DNA from: Ziziphus jujuba
Taxonomy: Eukaryota; Streptophyta; Magnoliopsida; Rosales; Rhamnaceae
NCBI RefSeq assembly: GCF_031755915.1
Contig: NC_083384.1
Coordinates: forward strand, 18,197,001-18,261,000
Length of the DNA stretch: 64,000 nt
Direction: 5' to 3'
The translations under genes and the position numbers were made by a program. The notes below the pieces were generated by a model that was given only the letters and a program-made list of their open reading frames with translations, had not been told where the DNA came from and made no database searches. Numbering within the stretch: position 1 is the stretch's first letter; each line of letters begins with the position of its first letter. Of the stretch, positions 48,166-59,160 are shown piece by piece.

Positions 48166-48192
48166 AGATCCTAACAATTTTGGTATTAAAGC
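48166..48192 (+). other. End of T1 5' LTR and T1 primer binding site
   Basis: After the second AGATC duplication the T1 LTR resumes and ends CTAACA at 48176. TGGTATTAAAGC at 48181-48192 matches the initiator tRNA-Met PBS with two mismatches. This fixes the sense of family T LTRs. Confidence 0.85.
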
Positions 48193-49560
48193 ACTAGGTT
48201 CTTGTATTCCCATGGGACTGTGTATTATTGTGCATCCCATATTCCAGTTGTTTTATTTTCATGCGTTGTTAAAGCCCTTTTTTGTAAATCTTTGTTTTGT
48301 TTCTCTGGAATTTATTACGATGCCCAGGCCAGGTAGGCATGATTCACAATAGGATTGTGTTAAGAGTTTTAGAAGTAGGTCAACCTTCTAAAATCTTGTC
48401 ATAGAATTAGCTTGGGCACTAGGAAATACCAATACTACAAGTAAACCATGGATCAGGCTGGATGTTTAGGAGTTGTCAATATGTATGAAACTGAAGGTCC
48501 AACGGTGACTAAAGCATGGTTAACTAATATGGAAAAGATACTAGATGAAAGGATGCAGTGTCATGACGAGGATTGAGTTAGGATAATGGGTTTTATACTA
48601 GAACGATATGTTAGGAAATGGTAGAGAACATAAAAGATGAGGGGGCATCATACTTGGGAGCAATCCAACTCACTTTATTTTGGATGATGCAAGTAAGAAG
48701 ACAAGATTCTTGGATGGCCTGAATGAGAAAATGCATTGAATATTTTTGGGGCGATGCATCCTTCTTACCATTTGGTACAAGATGTTACATTTGAAGGTGT
48801 AGATCATTTGAAGGTATTTACTAGGGAGCCCCTAATCAAGGGTCACTTAAGAGGAGGCATATCTCGGGGTGGCTCCTGGTCTTGTAATAGTGGAGGATGG
48901 GTAGTGGCAAACCAACCTTTATAGGAGTGTGTTTTCTATGCAGAGAATTTTATGGTAACTCCAACCTTTAGGGGAGATTTTACCCGATTTTCCATTGGAA
49001 TATTCGATAGGGTTTGCAAGGATCAGGACTTGTCTAGGGTTCCGGTAAGGGATCTTGGACGGTCTTAACATAGCTTGATTTCATGGGGTTATTATTTTCT
49101 GTAAGTAGTACGGCACTAAGTGAGCAATAGTACTAGCCTTTACTAGAGGTCTAGCTTTGAAGGCTGTTCTAGACAAACTTGTAGAATTTGTGGCAAGCCG
49201 TATAGTGGGCCATGCCAATGGGATGGTATAAGCTTCCAATACAGGTTATCGAGCCATATGAAGAGAGATTGCCCCTATCTACACGACGGTACCAGAGTGT
49301 TATGATTAAGTCCACAAAGAGATTGCCCCTATTTACACGGTGATACCAGAGTATTAGGATCGGGCCCACAAGTTCAACAGGCTAGTGGCCAGTTCACAAG
49401 CAAGTCAAATTGTAGGTGGTTTATTTAGATCAGTGCAACAATTTACGTGACCTAGCAAAGGAAGAGGATGGAAGCCATAACCAACAGGTTCAGGTTGGGT
49501 GTTCACTATAAAGTAGCAGGAAGTCTTAGCTACACCCGATGTGGTAATAAGTACTTTGAA
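48193..49560 (+). pseudogene. T1 gag region, heavily decayed, with an LTR fragment inside
   Basis: A gag start may lie at 48320 (MPRPGRHDS). Scattered segments follow (TKAWLTNMEKILDER at about 48510; a glycine/serine-rich SRGGSWSCNSGG at 48860). At about 48878-49071 a piece of family T LTR end replaces coding sequence. Beyond it (49072-49560) no clear gag motif was found except low-complexity remnants. Confidence 0.5.
48878..49071 (+). repeat. Family T LTR 3' end fragment inside T1
   Basis: Matches the last ~190 bp of the solo LTR at 15071 (ggggaga, cgattttccattgga, cgatagggttt, gatcaggacttgtctagg, ending GGTCTTAACA). Not followed by a PBS, so it is a truncated insertion or a conversion scar. 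Confidence 0.75.
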
Positions 49561-51191
49561 TATTTTTTATAATGATGCACTTGTTTTTATTGACTTAGGG
49601 GCCACAATTCCTTTGTCTTACGAGAGTTTGTTACCTAAGTTAGGATAACTTCAATCCTTTTAAGGTATCAATTAGAAATCTCTACCCCTACAAGAAACTT
49701 ATTGTGGCCTAGCCAAATGCTCAAAAAGTTGTCTTTTATGTTTTGAGGACAAAGTGATGAAAGCAAACCCAATCTTATTGGATCTTTTTTGGTTAGATGT
49801 GATCTTAGTCATGGATTGGCTTAATGTAAATCATGCCTTTGTGGATTGCTGAAAGAAAGAAGTGACGTTTAGGTGACAAAGCTTACCAGAGGTGGTGTTC
49901 CACAGAAAGTGCAGGAGACCTTCACTAGGTTTAATTTTTGCCCTTTCTGCTAGACGTTTGCTTAAAAAAAAGGTGTAAATGGTATCTTACTCATGTGATT
50001 AATACTCAAATTGATGAGATAAGATTAGAGGATATGCCAATGTAAGAGAAATTTTGGACGTGCTCCCTGAAGAGTTACTAGGGTTACCACAAGAAAAAGA
50101 AATTGATTTTACGATTTATTTGCCCCTAGGCACTATTCTTATTTCCTTACCACTATAATCAATGGAACCAAAAGAGTTGAGGGAATTAAAGGTTCGATTG
50201 CAAGAATTAGTGGATAAAGGTTTTACGATGACTAGTGTATGACCTTGGGGATTGTCAGTAGTATTTGTAACAAAGAAAGATGGTACCTCGAGGTTGTGCA
50301 CTAACTATTGGCAACTTAATAAGGTTGCTATTCTGATCAGTATCCACTGCCGAGGATTGGCGATCTATTTGACTAACTCCAGGGCACAAGGATGTTTTTG
50401 AATATTGATTTGAAGTATGGGTATCATCAGTTGAGGATCAGAGAATATGATATTCTTAAGACTACCTTTAAAACTCATTACGGGGCACTACGATTTCCTA
50501 GTAATGTCGTTAACACTTACCAGTGCTCTAGTAGTTTTCATGGATTTGATGAACTATGTATTTGGCTTATACTTAGATTGTTTTATCATTATGTTTATAG
50601 ATAATATCCTGGTTTATTCAAAGAGCAGGGAAGAGCATATGAGGCATTTAAGTAGGATGCTCCAAACCCTAAAGTAGCATCAACTATACGCCAACTTTAA
50701 TAAATGTGAGTTTTAGTCTGATAGAGTGAGTTTTCTTAAGCACATAGCATCAACTAACAATATTTATGTAGACCTTAAAGGAGTATTAGTGGTGTTAAAT
50801 TGGAAGTGCCTTACCACACTTACCCAAGTATGAAGTTTCCTTAGATTGGTAGGGTACTATTACCATTTTGTTGAAGGGCTCTCAAAGATAATAGGACCAC
50901 TCCACTACCTAACTCAGAAGGGAGATGAGTTTGAATGGAGCTTCCAAGAATTAAAAAAATGGCTAACATCAAAAGGGAATGGGGTTTCAATGTCTATGGC
51001 AATGCACCTTATCAAGGTTTTGGTTGTGTTTTGATGTAGAACCGGAAGGTAACGACTTATGCTTTAAGTTACTTGAAGCATAAGTTGAATTACTTTATTT
51101 ATGATTTAGAGCTTGTTGTAATAATTTCTGCCTTGAAACTTGGAAATGTCCCCTATATGGAGCCACATGCCAAGATTACACCGACCATAAA
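49561..51191 (+). pseudogene. T1 protease, reverse transcriptase and RNase H start (Del/Tekay-like)
   Basis: Plus strand: protease VFIDLGAT (49589-49606), LVMDWLNVNHAFVDC (about 49805), PEELLGLPQEKEIDF (50070), LRELKVRLQELVDKGF and [14 protein letters not shown] (about 50280). RT palm NIDLKYGYHQLRI (50398-50437) and FIDNILVYS (50594-50620) follow, where the second catalytic Asp of FIDD is Asn. Then GYYYHFVEGLSKIIGPLHYL (about 50850), and RNase H phrases ending at YTDHK (about 51175-51190). Many stops and shifts. It breaks off where a family T LTR is inserted. The residue pattern is that of Del/Tekay chromoviruses (by memory). Confidence 0.85.
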
Positions 51192-53791
51192 TGTCAGGAC
51201 GCGTCCAAGATCCTTGTCGAAACCCTAGACAAATCCTAATCCCAAGGAAATCCTACTGGACCTTCCAATGGAAAATCTAGTAGCATCTCCCCTAGAGGTT
51301 GGACATGCCACAAAATTCCCTTCACGTAAAAACACATTTATAAAAGCACCACCTTATTCGTCCCACCTTATTACAAATCATTCCATAAATTTCAGCACTT
51401 CATAATAACACACAGGGAATAAGTGCAATATTAATTACATAAATATTCAACATAGTATACAGAGCATCGTAGGGTACAACTAAGTATAAAATTTGATATA
51501 ACAAAAATAAAAACAAGTATTACAAGATAGAAATAAAAGAAAGGAAAAGGCTTCTTGGACTTTGGAGATGAACAAAGACCTTGAGCTCACCCCTAGATAG
51601 TCAATGCCTACCAACCTGGTCCTAAGGGAATAAATTTAAAAACATAAGATACTATTCATCCCAATGAGTGACTATAACTACTACATAAACAATAATAATA
51701 TAACAGCATAAAGTAAATTTGATTGATTAATAATAGATAAATATAAATAATAACACATAAGCAAAATTTAATATTTTCTCCCAAAGCCCTCACAATCTCA
51801 CTCAGTTGGAAAGGTTCCCCTTTTAAAATAATTTTAACAAAACCCATCATTTTATGCCCCCAAAATCAAAGAATTAATTAGCTAAATAAAATTAAAAATT
51901 TGAAGTTTACATTGAAAATAAATTTAGTAACAAATTAATAAATTGTGGATAAAATATCATAAAATAAAAATAAATAAAATCAAACTAAAATTGGTGTTAG
52001 AGAAATTTGATATAAAAACAAAATTAAATTTAATATATAATTTATACAATTTTGATTTGATAAATCAATTAAATGATAACAGAAAATCCATATAAAATAA
52101 GTAGTAAAAATATAATAAGAACTATTTTAACACATCAATTCAATTTGTATAATAAGAACATGGTAAAATGTATTTTAAAACATTAATTTGAAATAAATGA
52201 TGAAACACAATTAAATACATTTTAAATTTAAATACGATTTTAAAACATTTTTATTTGACTATCGGGTCGATAAAACAACTTAATGCACCACACCATATGC
52301 CGGTGGTGCCAGATAGTATCCACCATCCCAATATACCACCTGGCGAAGAGGTAAAAGAGAGAAACTTGCAAACAGTCATCTTGGCATCCCAATTAGCCAT
52401 TGCTTATAAAAAACCATCCTGGCCATGGAAGAGGGCGACCTATGCTCATTGTATAATACTTGCCAACTCTCTGGTCCATGACATCACACATAACGACCAT
52501 ACAACTTGCGCGCTTAATAATATATAACAAATATAGTATAGACACCAGTATTTTATGGTGCATCTAAAACCAACAAAATCATGAATCTTACAAATACCAA
52601 AATTTAATAAAAACAACAGGTTTAGTGCATCACGTAAGCCTATAAAATTCCACCTTTACTTTTAATTCATCATTATAAATCCATTAGTATAAATACAGAA
52701 AATTTTCTTTTCAACACCATTGAAACAAATCCCACAAATATTCAAATGCTTAAATATATTTGAGCATAAATAATTTAAATCAAATATCTTCCTCAAAACC
52801 TTAAAATTTATTTACGCCAAAAATATCATTAAAACACCATGAAATCCATTTATAAATAAATTTACAAGAATACATTCCATTTGCATTAGAACCTCAATAA
52901 TAAAATTAATAATGTTTTAACAACGATTTAAAAACCATAATTTCTTAAACATCAAAATATATTTTTGATGCACGTATTTTTAATTTATCTAAATTTAGCA
53001 TCATAAATTCAAATAGAAATTTTATTAAATATCCAACACATAAAACATATTTTTACAGATATTTAATTAACACAAAATATGCATAAATTAACATCCCAAA
53101 ATAATTTTGAGGGACGATCACTCACCTTAAGTGCATGAATAATCAACATCCTCCACGAGATCAATCCCACGATGCACACGTCTACCTAAAATATCAATAT
53201 CACATAAAACCAATTAAATTAATATTTCAATCGAATATAATATACACGGGGCACCCAGGGAAGCTAAAACAAATATTTCCAAAAATTTACAAATAATATA
53301 CCAAAACGAAGCTTATAACATGAGGATTACAAATTGGGTCTTACCTCTCGGAGATCGGAACTGTCGTGGTCGGAATCTAACATGAAACATTTTGAACTTA
53401 ATGTCCTCGGATCTCTCAATCCATTAAGATTTGAAGGAAAAAGGGCCTCAAATTTGAGTTTAAGGAGGTCAGATTAGTGGGAAAGCGTAGGTGTGGTCAT
53501 CATAAACTCGTCGTAACCAAGTTTTTTCGGCTAGCCATCGTAGTCCCCAAAAAATGTCATCGGGGGTAGCACGTTCGATGGCCATTGGTCGTGATTTTTT
53601 ATGGAAGGGTAGATTGGAGGATGGGAAACCCAACGGTACTAACGATGTTAAAATGGGTGGCTGGATTAGGAGAGATCAATCAGCAAAGCTGATGGAACCG
53701 TTGTAGGAAAACGCTCCTATCCTGGTGCGTCGCAGGCGATCTGGCCGTGATTTTTGGCCTGTCAGCCAGTTTCAAGGTGGATCACATGGTG
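51192..53791 (-). repeat. Family T LTR, minus sense, split by gypsy element B
   Basis: Starts TGTCAGGACGCGTCC after ATAAA (51187-51191), the presumed target duplication within T1's RNase H. The interior follows the family order in reverse: end block, (TA)-rich part, gtggtgcc..atagtatccaccat block (about 52300), and a moderately GC-rich part (53330-53790). At 53792 the LTR of gypsy B interrupts it. The remaining few hundred bases should lie beyond position 64000. Confidence 0.88.
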
Positions 53792-54916
53792 TGATATGAA
53801 CCTAGGACGACCTGCTCCTAAACCCATATTATATTAGCCCGGATCTTAATTAAGTTCCAGTTCTAATGGAACTGACCTCAACCCCTAACCAACCTGTGAT
53901 TAGAAACCTTGGTATAATGTAGATACCACAATAGGGGATGAAAAACCTATTGATAAGTCAAGATAAAACAACCAATTCTCTAATGGTGTTTTAGGTGTTC
54001 TCAAAGAACAAAGAGATAATTAATCTCACAAGTATTTTCTCAATCAAATCAACGTTGTTTTCTTATTGAAAAATAAGCCTTTAAATAGGCTTTTAAAAAA
54101 ACAAAATAAACCTTAAAAAACCTAGGAAAAACCGGCCACACAATGAAGAGTTCTAGCTTGACCGAATCTTTCCTTTTCCTAATCTAATTAATTAATTTCC
54201 TTATTTTCAATTAGGAATTAATTAATTTACAAACAAAATAATAAAATAAAAACTTTCCTAAACTTATTTGTTCAATAAGTAAATAAGTACAAATCCAAAA
54301 TTAAAGATACTTTCCTAAAACAAAAGGTAAAAACAAATTAGGAAACTAAATATGGTAATTTTCGGCTAGGTTGATAATGACCCTTCTTTGACCTAATTGG
54401 ACTCCAAATCAGCTTCAATAGTCTTTGTGGAATGCCAAATAAGCTTATTATGAAGTTCCTCACATTGCCCTTGCTTAGAAATATGAGAAAAGGCTAATAT
54501 AATAAAATACAGTAAAGCCAGCAAAGAATACAGCAAATTTCAGCCTTTCTTCCCCTTGTGCGCAAACCACCATGTTGTGTGGCTTTGAAGCTGCTTTGGC
54601 TGGTTTCTATGACTCATCCACCATATGAATTGAACCCATAAGAATGGGTATCCAATTCATACAACCCGACCTCCATATTGGCACTAAAAATGTCACCCGG
54701 GCCCCTTTTGGCTTCTATTGCTTGTATGAGTAAACAGGCCTTGGTTCTTTAGATATGCACAACCCCTCTTGATTATGACTTATTCCTTGGATAAAGACAG
54801 CAAGCTTTTCCTTGAACTTCTTGGCTTGGCCTCTAGTGATCGGCCCTACCTTCATCTGTATTAGATTAGCATCCCAGCGGGTTGTCGGTTGGACGATCTC
54901 GGGCAGATTCGCATCA
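53792..54916 (-). repeat. 3' LTR of gypsy element B (1125 bp)
   Basis: Plus-strand ends TGATATGAAC and TTCGCATCA, clearly similar to the element A LTRs (for example cccatattatattag, gattagaaacctt, attaattaatttac). Followed by a polypyrimidine tract TTCCCCTTCTTTTG (54917-54930), the complement of the polypurine tract. Confidence 0.92.
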
Positions 54917-55146
54917 TTCCCCTTCTTTTGAAAAGGATTTGCCCTCAAATCAAAGTCATCACCTGCAGCAAAAGGAGACATATCAGCAACATTAAAGGTG
55001 GCACTAACATTATACTCACCCAGTAGATCAAGTTTGTAGGCATTGTCGTTTATCCTCTCCAAAACTTGAAAAGGTCCATCACCCCTCGGCATGAGTTTTG
55101 ATTTCCTTTGTTCGGGAAATCTTTCTTTCCTCAAATGCAGCCACAC
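54715..55146 (-). pseudogene. Gypsy B integrase C-terminus and pol tail
   Basis: Reads RGDGPFQVLERINDNAYKLD, ATFNVADMSPFAAGDDFDLR, then VGPITRGQAKKFKEKLAVF. The last 202 bases lie in the 3' LTR, so the LTR supplies the polyprotein end. Open over 143 codons. Linked to the next piece (55488) by a frameshift or stop near 55150-55180. Confidence 0.85.
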
Positions 55147-55176
55147 CTAATCTCCAGGTTCAAAGACCATTGGTTT

Positions 55177-56069
55177 TCAGCCTTGATTAGCCACCTTTGC
55201 ATATTGCTCGGTCCTCTTCTCAATATTTGCCTTTATCTTATCATGAATTTGTTTTACAAAATCAGCTTTTTGTTTTCCATCTATATTAGCACGCTCACTC
55301 AAAGGTAAAGGTGTTAGATCTAATGGAGTCAAAGGATTAAAACCATAAACAATTTCAAATGGTGTATATTTAGTAGCTGAATGTAAAGACCTATTATAAG
55401 CAAATTCAACATGTAGCAAACATTCTTCCCAAGTTCTCAAATTTCTACTAATTAAAGCATGTAACAAAGCGGACAAGGTTCTATTCATAACTTCGGTTTG
55501 CCCATCTGTTTGTGGGTAGCAAGTAGTTGAAAATAAAAGCTTAGTACCTAACTTAGCCTACAAATTTTTCCAAAAATAACTTAAGAACTTAGCATCCCTA
55601 TCTGAAACAATAGTTCTTGGCATTCCATGCAATCTCACAATTTCCTTTAAAAATAAATAACCAACATTGGATGCATCATCAGTTTTACTACATACAATAA
55701 AATGTGCCATCTTAGAAAACCTATCTACTCCAACAAATATTGAATCCTTACTTGTCCTTGACCTAGGCAAACCAAGAATAAAATCCATAGATAAATCTAC
55801 CCAAGGATAGGTAGGAATCGGCAAAGGCTTGCACAATCCATGCGGCTTCAATGTTGATTTTGTTTTTCGGCACTTTAAACATCTTTCACAAATTCTCTCA
55901 ACATCTCTCCTTATGTTAGGCCAATAAAAATGTTCCTGCAGCAAGGATAAAGTTTTAAAAGCACCAAAATGACCCATTAAACCACCCCCATGTCCTTCAC
56001 GAACCGATAATTTCCTAATGCTACAATTAGGCACACAAGTTTGTTTTCCTTAAACATATACCCCTCAAA
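55177..56069 (-). pseudogene. Gypsy B integrase
   Basis: From 56069 leftwards: KENKL, a zinc-finger set [10 protein letters not shown] with CERCLKCR (about 55960-55870), core [13 protein letters not shown] (first Asp), VSDRDAKF (second Asp, about 55600), a TAG where element A has TGG (about 55560), then [14 protein letters not shown] (Glu) and [20 protein letters not shown] (to 55270). All D,D-E residues are visible. Apart from that stop and two frame changes it is well kept. Its continuation is at 58991-59160. Confidence 0.9.
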
Positions 56070-58990
56070 TGTAACACCCCATCCTGAACCATGTCGGAAT
56101 TTTTGCATGTTGACGAAGTGATCGAGGTTGACCGTTGACTTTGACTTTGATCGTTGATCGAATGGGTCAAAAGTTGACTTTTTGACTCGATTGGAATTCT
56201 AGATTGACTGAGGCACCGTTACGAAGTACATGTTGGCACGAGTTCGTAGACTAGTAGCACGTTGAAAATGGAGCTACGGTTTGAAAGTTATGAGCAAAAC
56301 AAGTCGAGGTGCAAACAGTCCAAAAGGTGCCGGGAGTTGAATTTTCTTGTTGTGTAATTTTGTTTGACTCTTGTATGGTTGTAAAGTACTCGTCGATACA
56401 AGTTCATAGACTAGTGGCACGCTTAAATCGGATATTTGGTTAAAAAGTTATGGACGTTTGAAGTTCGCCGGATACCGTAATATTTTATTATATCTGGCTT
56501 AAGTGCACAGTAACGCCATGTGTCATCACCTGGTTGGTCCACGTGGATGAACAGTGTCACCACGGTGGCTTTTATTTGACAAAAATCTCGGGGAAGAGAG
56601 AGAGGAGAGAGAGAGAGAGAGAAATCGATCGGCCGCCAGAATCTTGAAATTTTCTGGCATATTCTCGTTACACGCGCCGGCTAGACGGAAGCCTCTCCCC
56701 ATTTCCCCGCAAACCCTGAAATTTCACGGCCGTTGGCCGCCGGACGCGCCTAGATCGAGCTGGCGAAGCTCGGCGGCGATTTTCCCCTCCACCGCCGGCC
56801 ACCGCCGTTTGACCCCTTTCCGGCCACACGCCAGCCAACCCTCACCACCTCCTCAAGTCCGGCCTACCCACCAAATTTCACGGCCACCGGACCTCCGACG
56901 AGCCAGGATCGGAGCGTTTTCCGGTGAGGGGCCGAAAATCTTCAAATCATGATCTCTCAACCGTCCGGCCTCCGTTTGCCTCACTGCCGGTTCCGTTGGA
57001 ACCCTCTCCCCTTGATCTACAAAATAGCCAAAAATCTCAACCAACGGCCACCGCACGCGCCGCCGCCGGTGACAATTGCCGATGACCATGGCGGCTCGCC
57101 GGAAGTTACTGTTCCGACGAGTGTCCAGTTGCACCGCCGGTCTTTGTCCACTGTTTCCGACCTCCTGAATCCAAATCCGGCATCCTTTTCCGCCAATTCG
57201 CGATGGTTTGAGAGAATCAAAAAGTTGAATCCCAAAAGCTTTCCGGTAAGATTCCGGCCACCACCGGTCCGATCTCCGAGAAGTAAAACCGGATTTGTAA
57301 TCCACGTCGCTCAAGCTTCGATTTGGTATATTATTCGACAATTTTGGTTAACATTTGTGTTTAACCCCCCGGGTACCAGGTATTATTTACCTGAATAAAA
57401 TATTAATTTATTTGACTGTGTGTGAATTGCGTTCTAGGAGCACCGGTGAGTCGTGGAGTTGATCCCATGGTAGATCATGGTTTAATGGCGTGCTCCAGGT
57501 GAGTGACCCACCTTTAAAAATATTTTGGGCAATTAATTATGTTTAATTGGTGTTTAATTGGTATTTAAATTATGCTCATGTGGTACAATTTAGTTATGGT
57601 TTTATTGTGATTTAATTTATTTCTTATGCATGAGCAAAGTATATTTCGGTAATAGTCGTACGTGGTTTTAAGTATTATTTTGGGCATAATTGGTTTAAAT
57701 ATTTTATGAAAATATTTGTTAAATTGGTGGTTTAATTTTATAATTATGCCCACGGTATTTTATCTGTTGAACCTCGTATTACGAGAAAATTATGGTTTAT
57801 TTGTTATCGATGTTTTCGTACCAGTTTGTTAAATAAAAATATGTGGGATGGTAAGTGTGAAAATTTAATATCTTTCCCACGGTAATTTTGGTAAGAACGG
57901 TATGGTTGATTTAATAATTATTTTAGACGCACTCATACAGTATTGGTGTTCTGGTGTATGTACACGTGGTTTAGCACGCAAGTATTATGTCTCCCGTGGT
58001 TGCCATTGGACCGTGGGCAGACAAGTTTGATATTGGCCACAGCCGCCCCTCCCTTGGCCGGGATGACAGTTTCAACAGCGGTACTGTCGGGATGCCGAAG
58101 TGCCGTTTGCAAGTTTCTCTCTTTAATCTCCCCGCCAGTCGGTGCTCGGGACGCTGGGTATCGGAGGGCATCACTGGTATATGGTGTGGTGTGTCAAGTG
58201 TAATTTTCAGATAAAGTTTCAAACCCCAAAGGTGTTCAAAAATTATTTATTATAATTTATTACATTTTAATTATATATTGTGGTATTTATTTATTTATTG
58301 TTTATCAAATGGTTTGATCCCTTGGTTTTCAAGAAGTACGAATATCGGGTTTTGTGAAATTGTTTTAAAAAGGGAACATTTCCAACGGAGTGATTGGTGA
58401 GAGTTTTGAGAGAAAATTATTATTTCCAACTGTTATTATTTATTTATTAATTGTTGGTATTAATTCAATTCCCTTATTTGTTATATTATTATTATTATCA
58501 TCATTAAAAGTGTTCAGTAGTTAGGGTCACTCATTGAGATGATTAGCATCTCACGTTTTTAAGTTCCGTTCCCTTAGGTGCAAGGGGTGGTAGACGTTCT
58601 TCCGGAGCGAACCAATTCTCCGCTGCTATCATGTTTCGAGAAGTACCTTTGTACTCATTCATTTCAGTTGTATTATTTCTTTCATCTTTGTTGTATTTCT
58701 GTTGATTAGCACTTCATAAAGCTCTGTATACTATTTGGACACTTATGTTTTATTTATGCACTGGGCTGCTGTTATTGTTGTGAAGTGTTGTAAATTGTGG
58801 AAACAACTTGTAGTTTTACGGGAGGAATAAGGGAGTGAATATAGAAGTGTTTTATCAGTGCAGGTAATTTTTGGTAAGTCTTACCCTTAGGGAGGTGCTG
58901 CCGGATTTTCCGTTGCAAGGTTCGGTGGTATTTCCCTAGGATCAGGGCTTGTCTAGGGTTCCGGGAAGGAATTCTGAACGGGTCCTAACA
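56070..58990 (+). repeat. Solo LTR, family T, plus sense (2921 bp, TSD TCAAA)
   Basis: Starts TGTAACACCCCATCC and ends GGTCCTAACA, with perfect duplications TCAAA at 56065-56069 and 58991-58995. Contains CCACGTGG (about 56538), a (GA)n tract (56592-56623), a GC-rich block (56640-57300) and the hairpin at 58536-58552. Inserted in the integrase gene of element B. GC-rich frames (56554-57398) have no recognisable homology. Confidence 0.96.
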
Positions 58991-59160
58991 TCAAATATGT
59001 AAAATTTATTAAATCGATATTTCAAACAGGTTCTAAAAATTTCTCTAAAGTCACTATCATGCCCATAAAGTTCTTTCAATTATTCAAATCCAAGCAATCT
59101 AGCATCTAAGGTAGAAAAGAGTACATACCTTCGCGATAATGCATCAGCAACCACATTTTC
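58991..59160 (-). pseudogene. Gypsy B pol segment between two solo LTRs (RNase H end to integrase start)
   Basis: Reading leftwards from 59160: ENVVADALSRRYVLFSTLDA, the classic RNase H/integrase junction motif, then LLGFE, a stop, KELYGHDSDF and KFYIFD. It joins to the right, across 59161-62034, with YKKGKEN and to the left, across 56070-58990, with the integrase zinc-finger region. Confidence 0.88.

Noticed and set aside
56554..57398. GC-rich frames of 132-162 codons that might be a host gene
   Set aside because: Inside the 56070-58990 solo LTR. Both strands are open because of GC-rich composition, and no domain is recognised.
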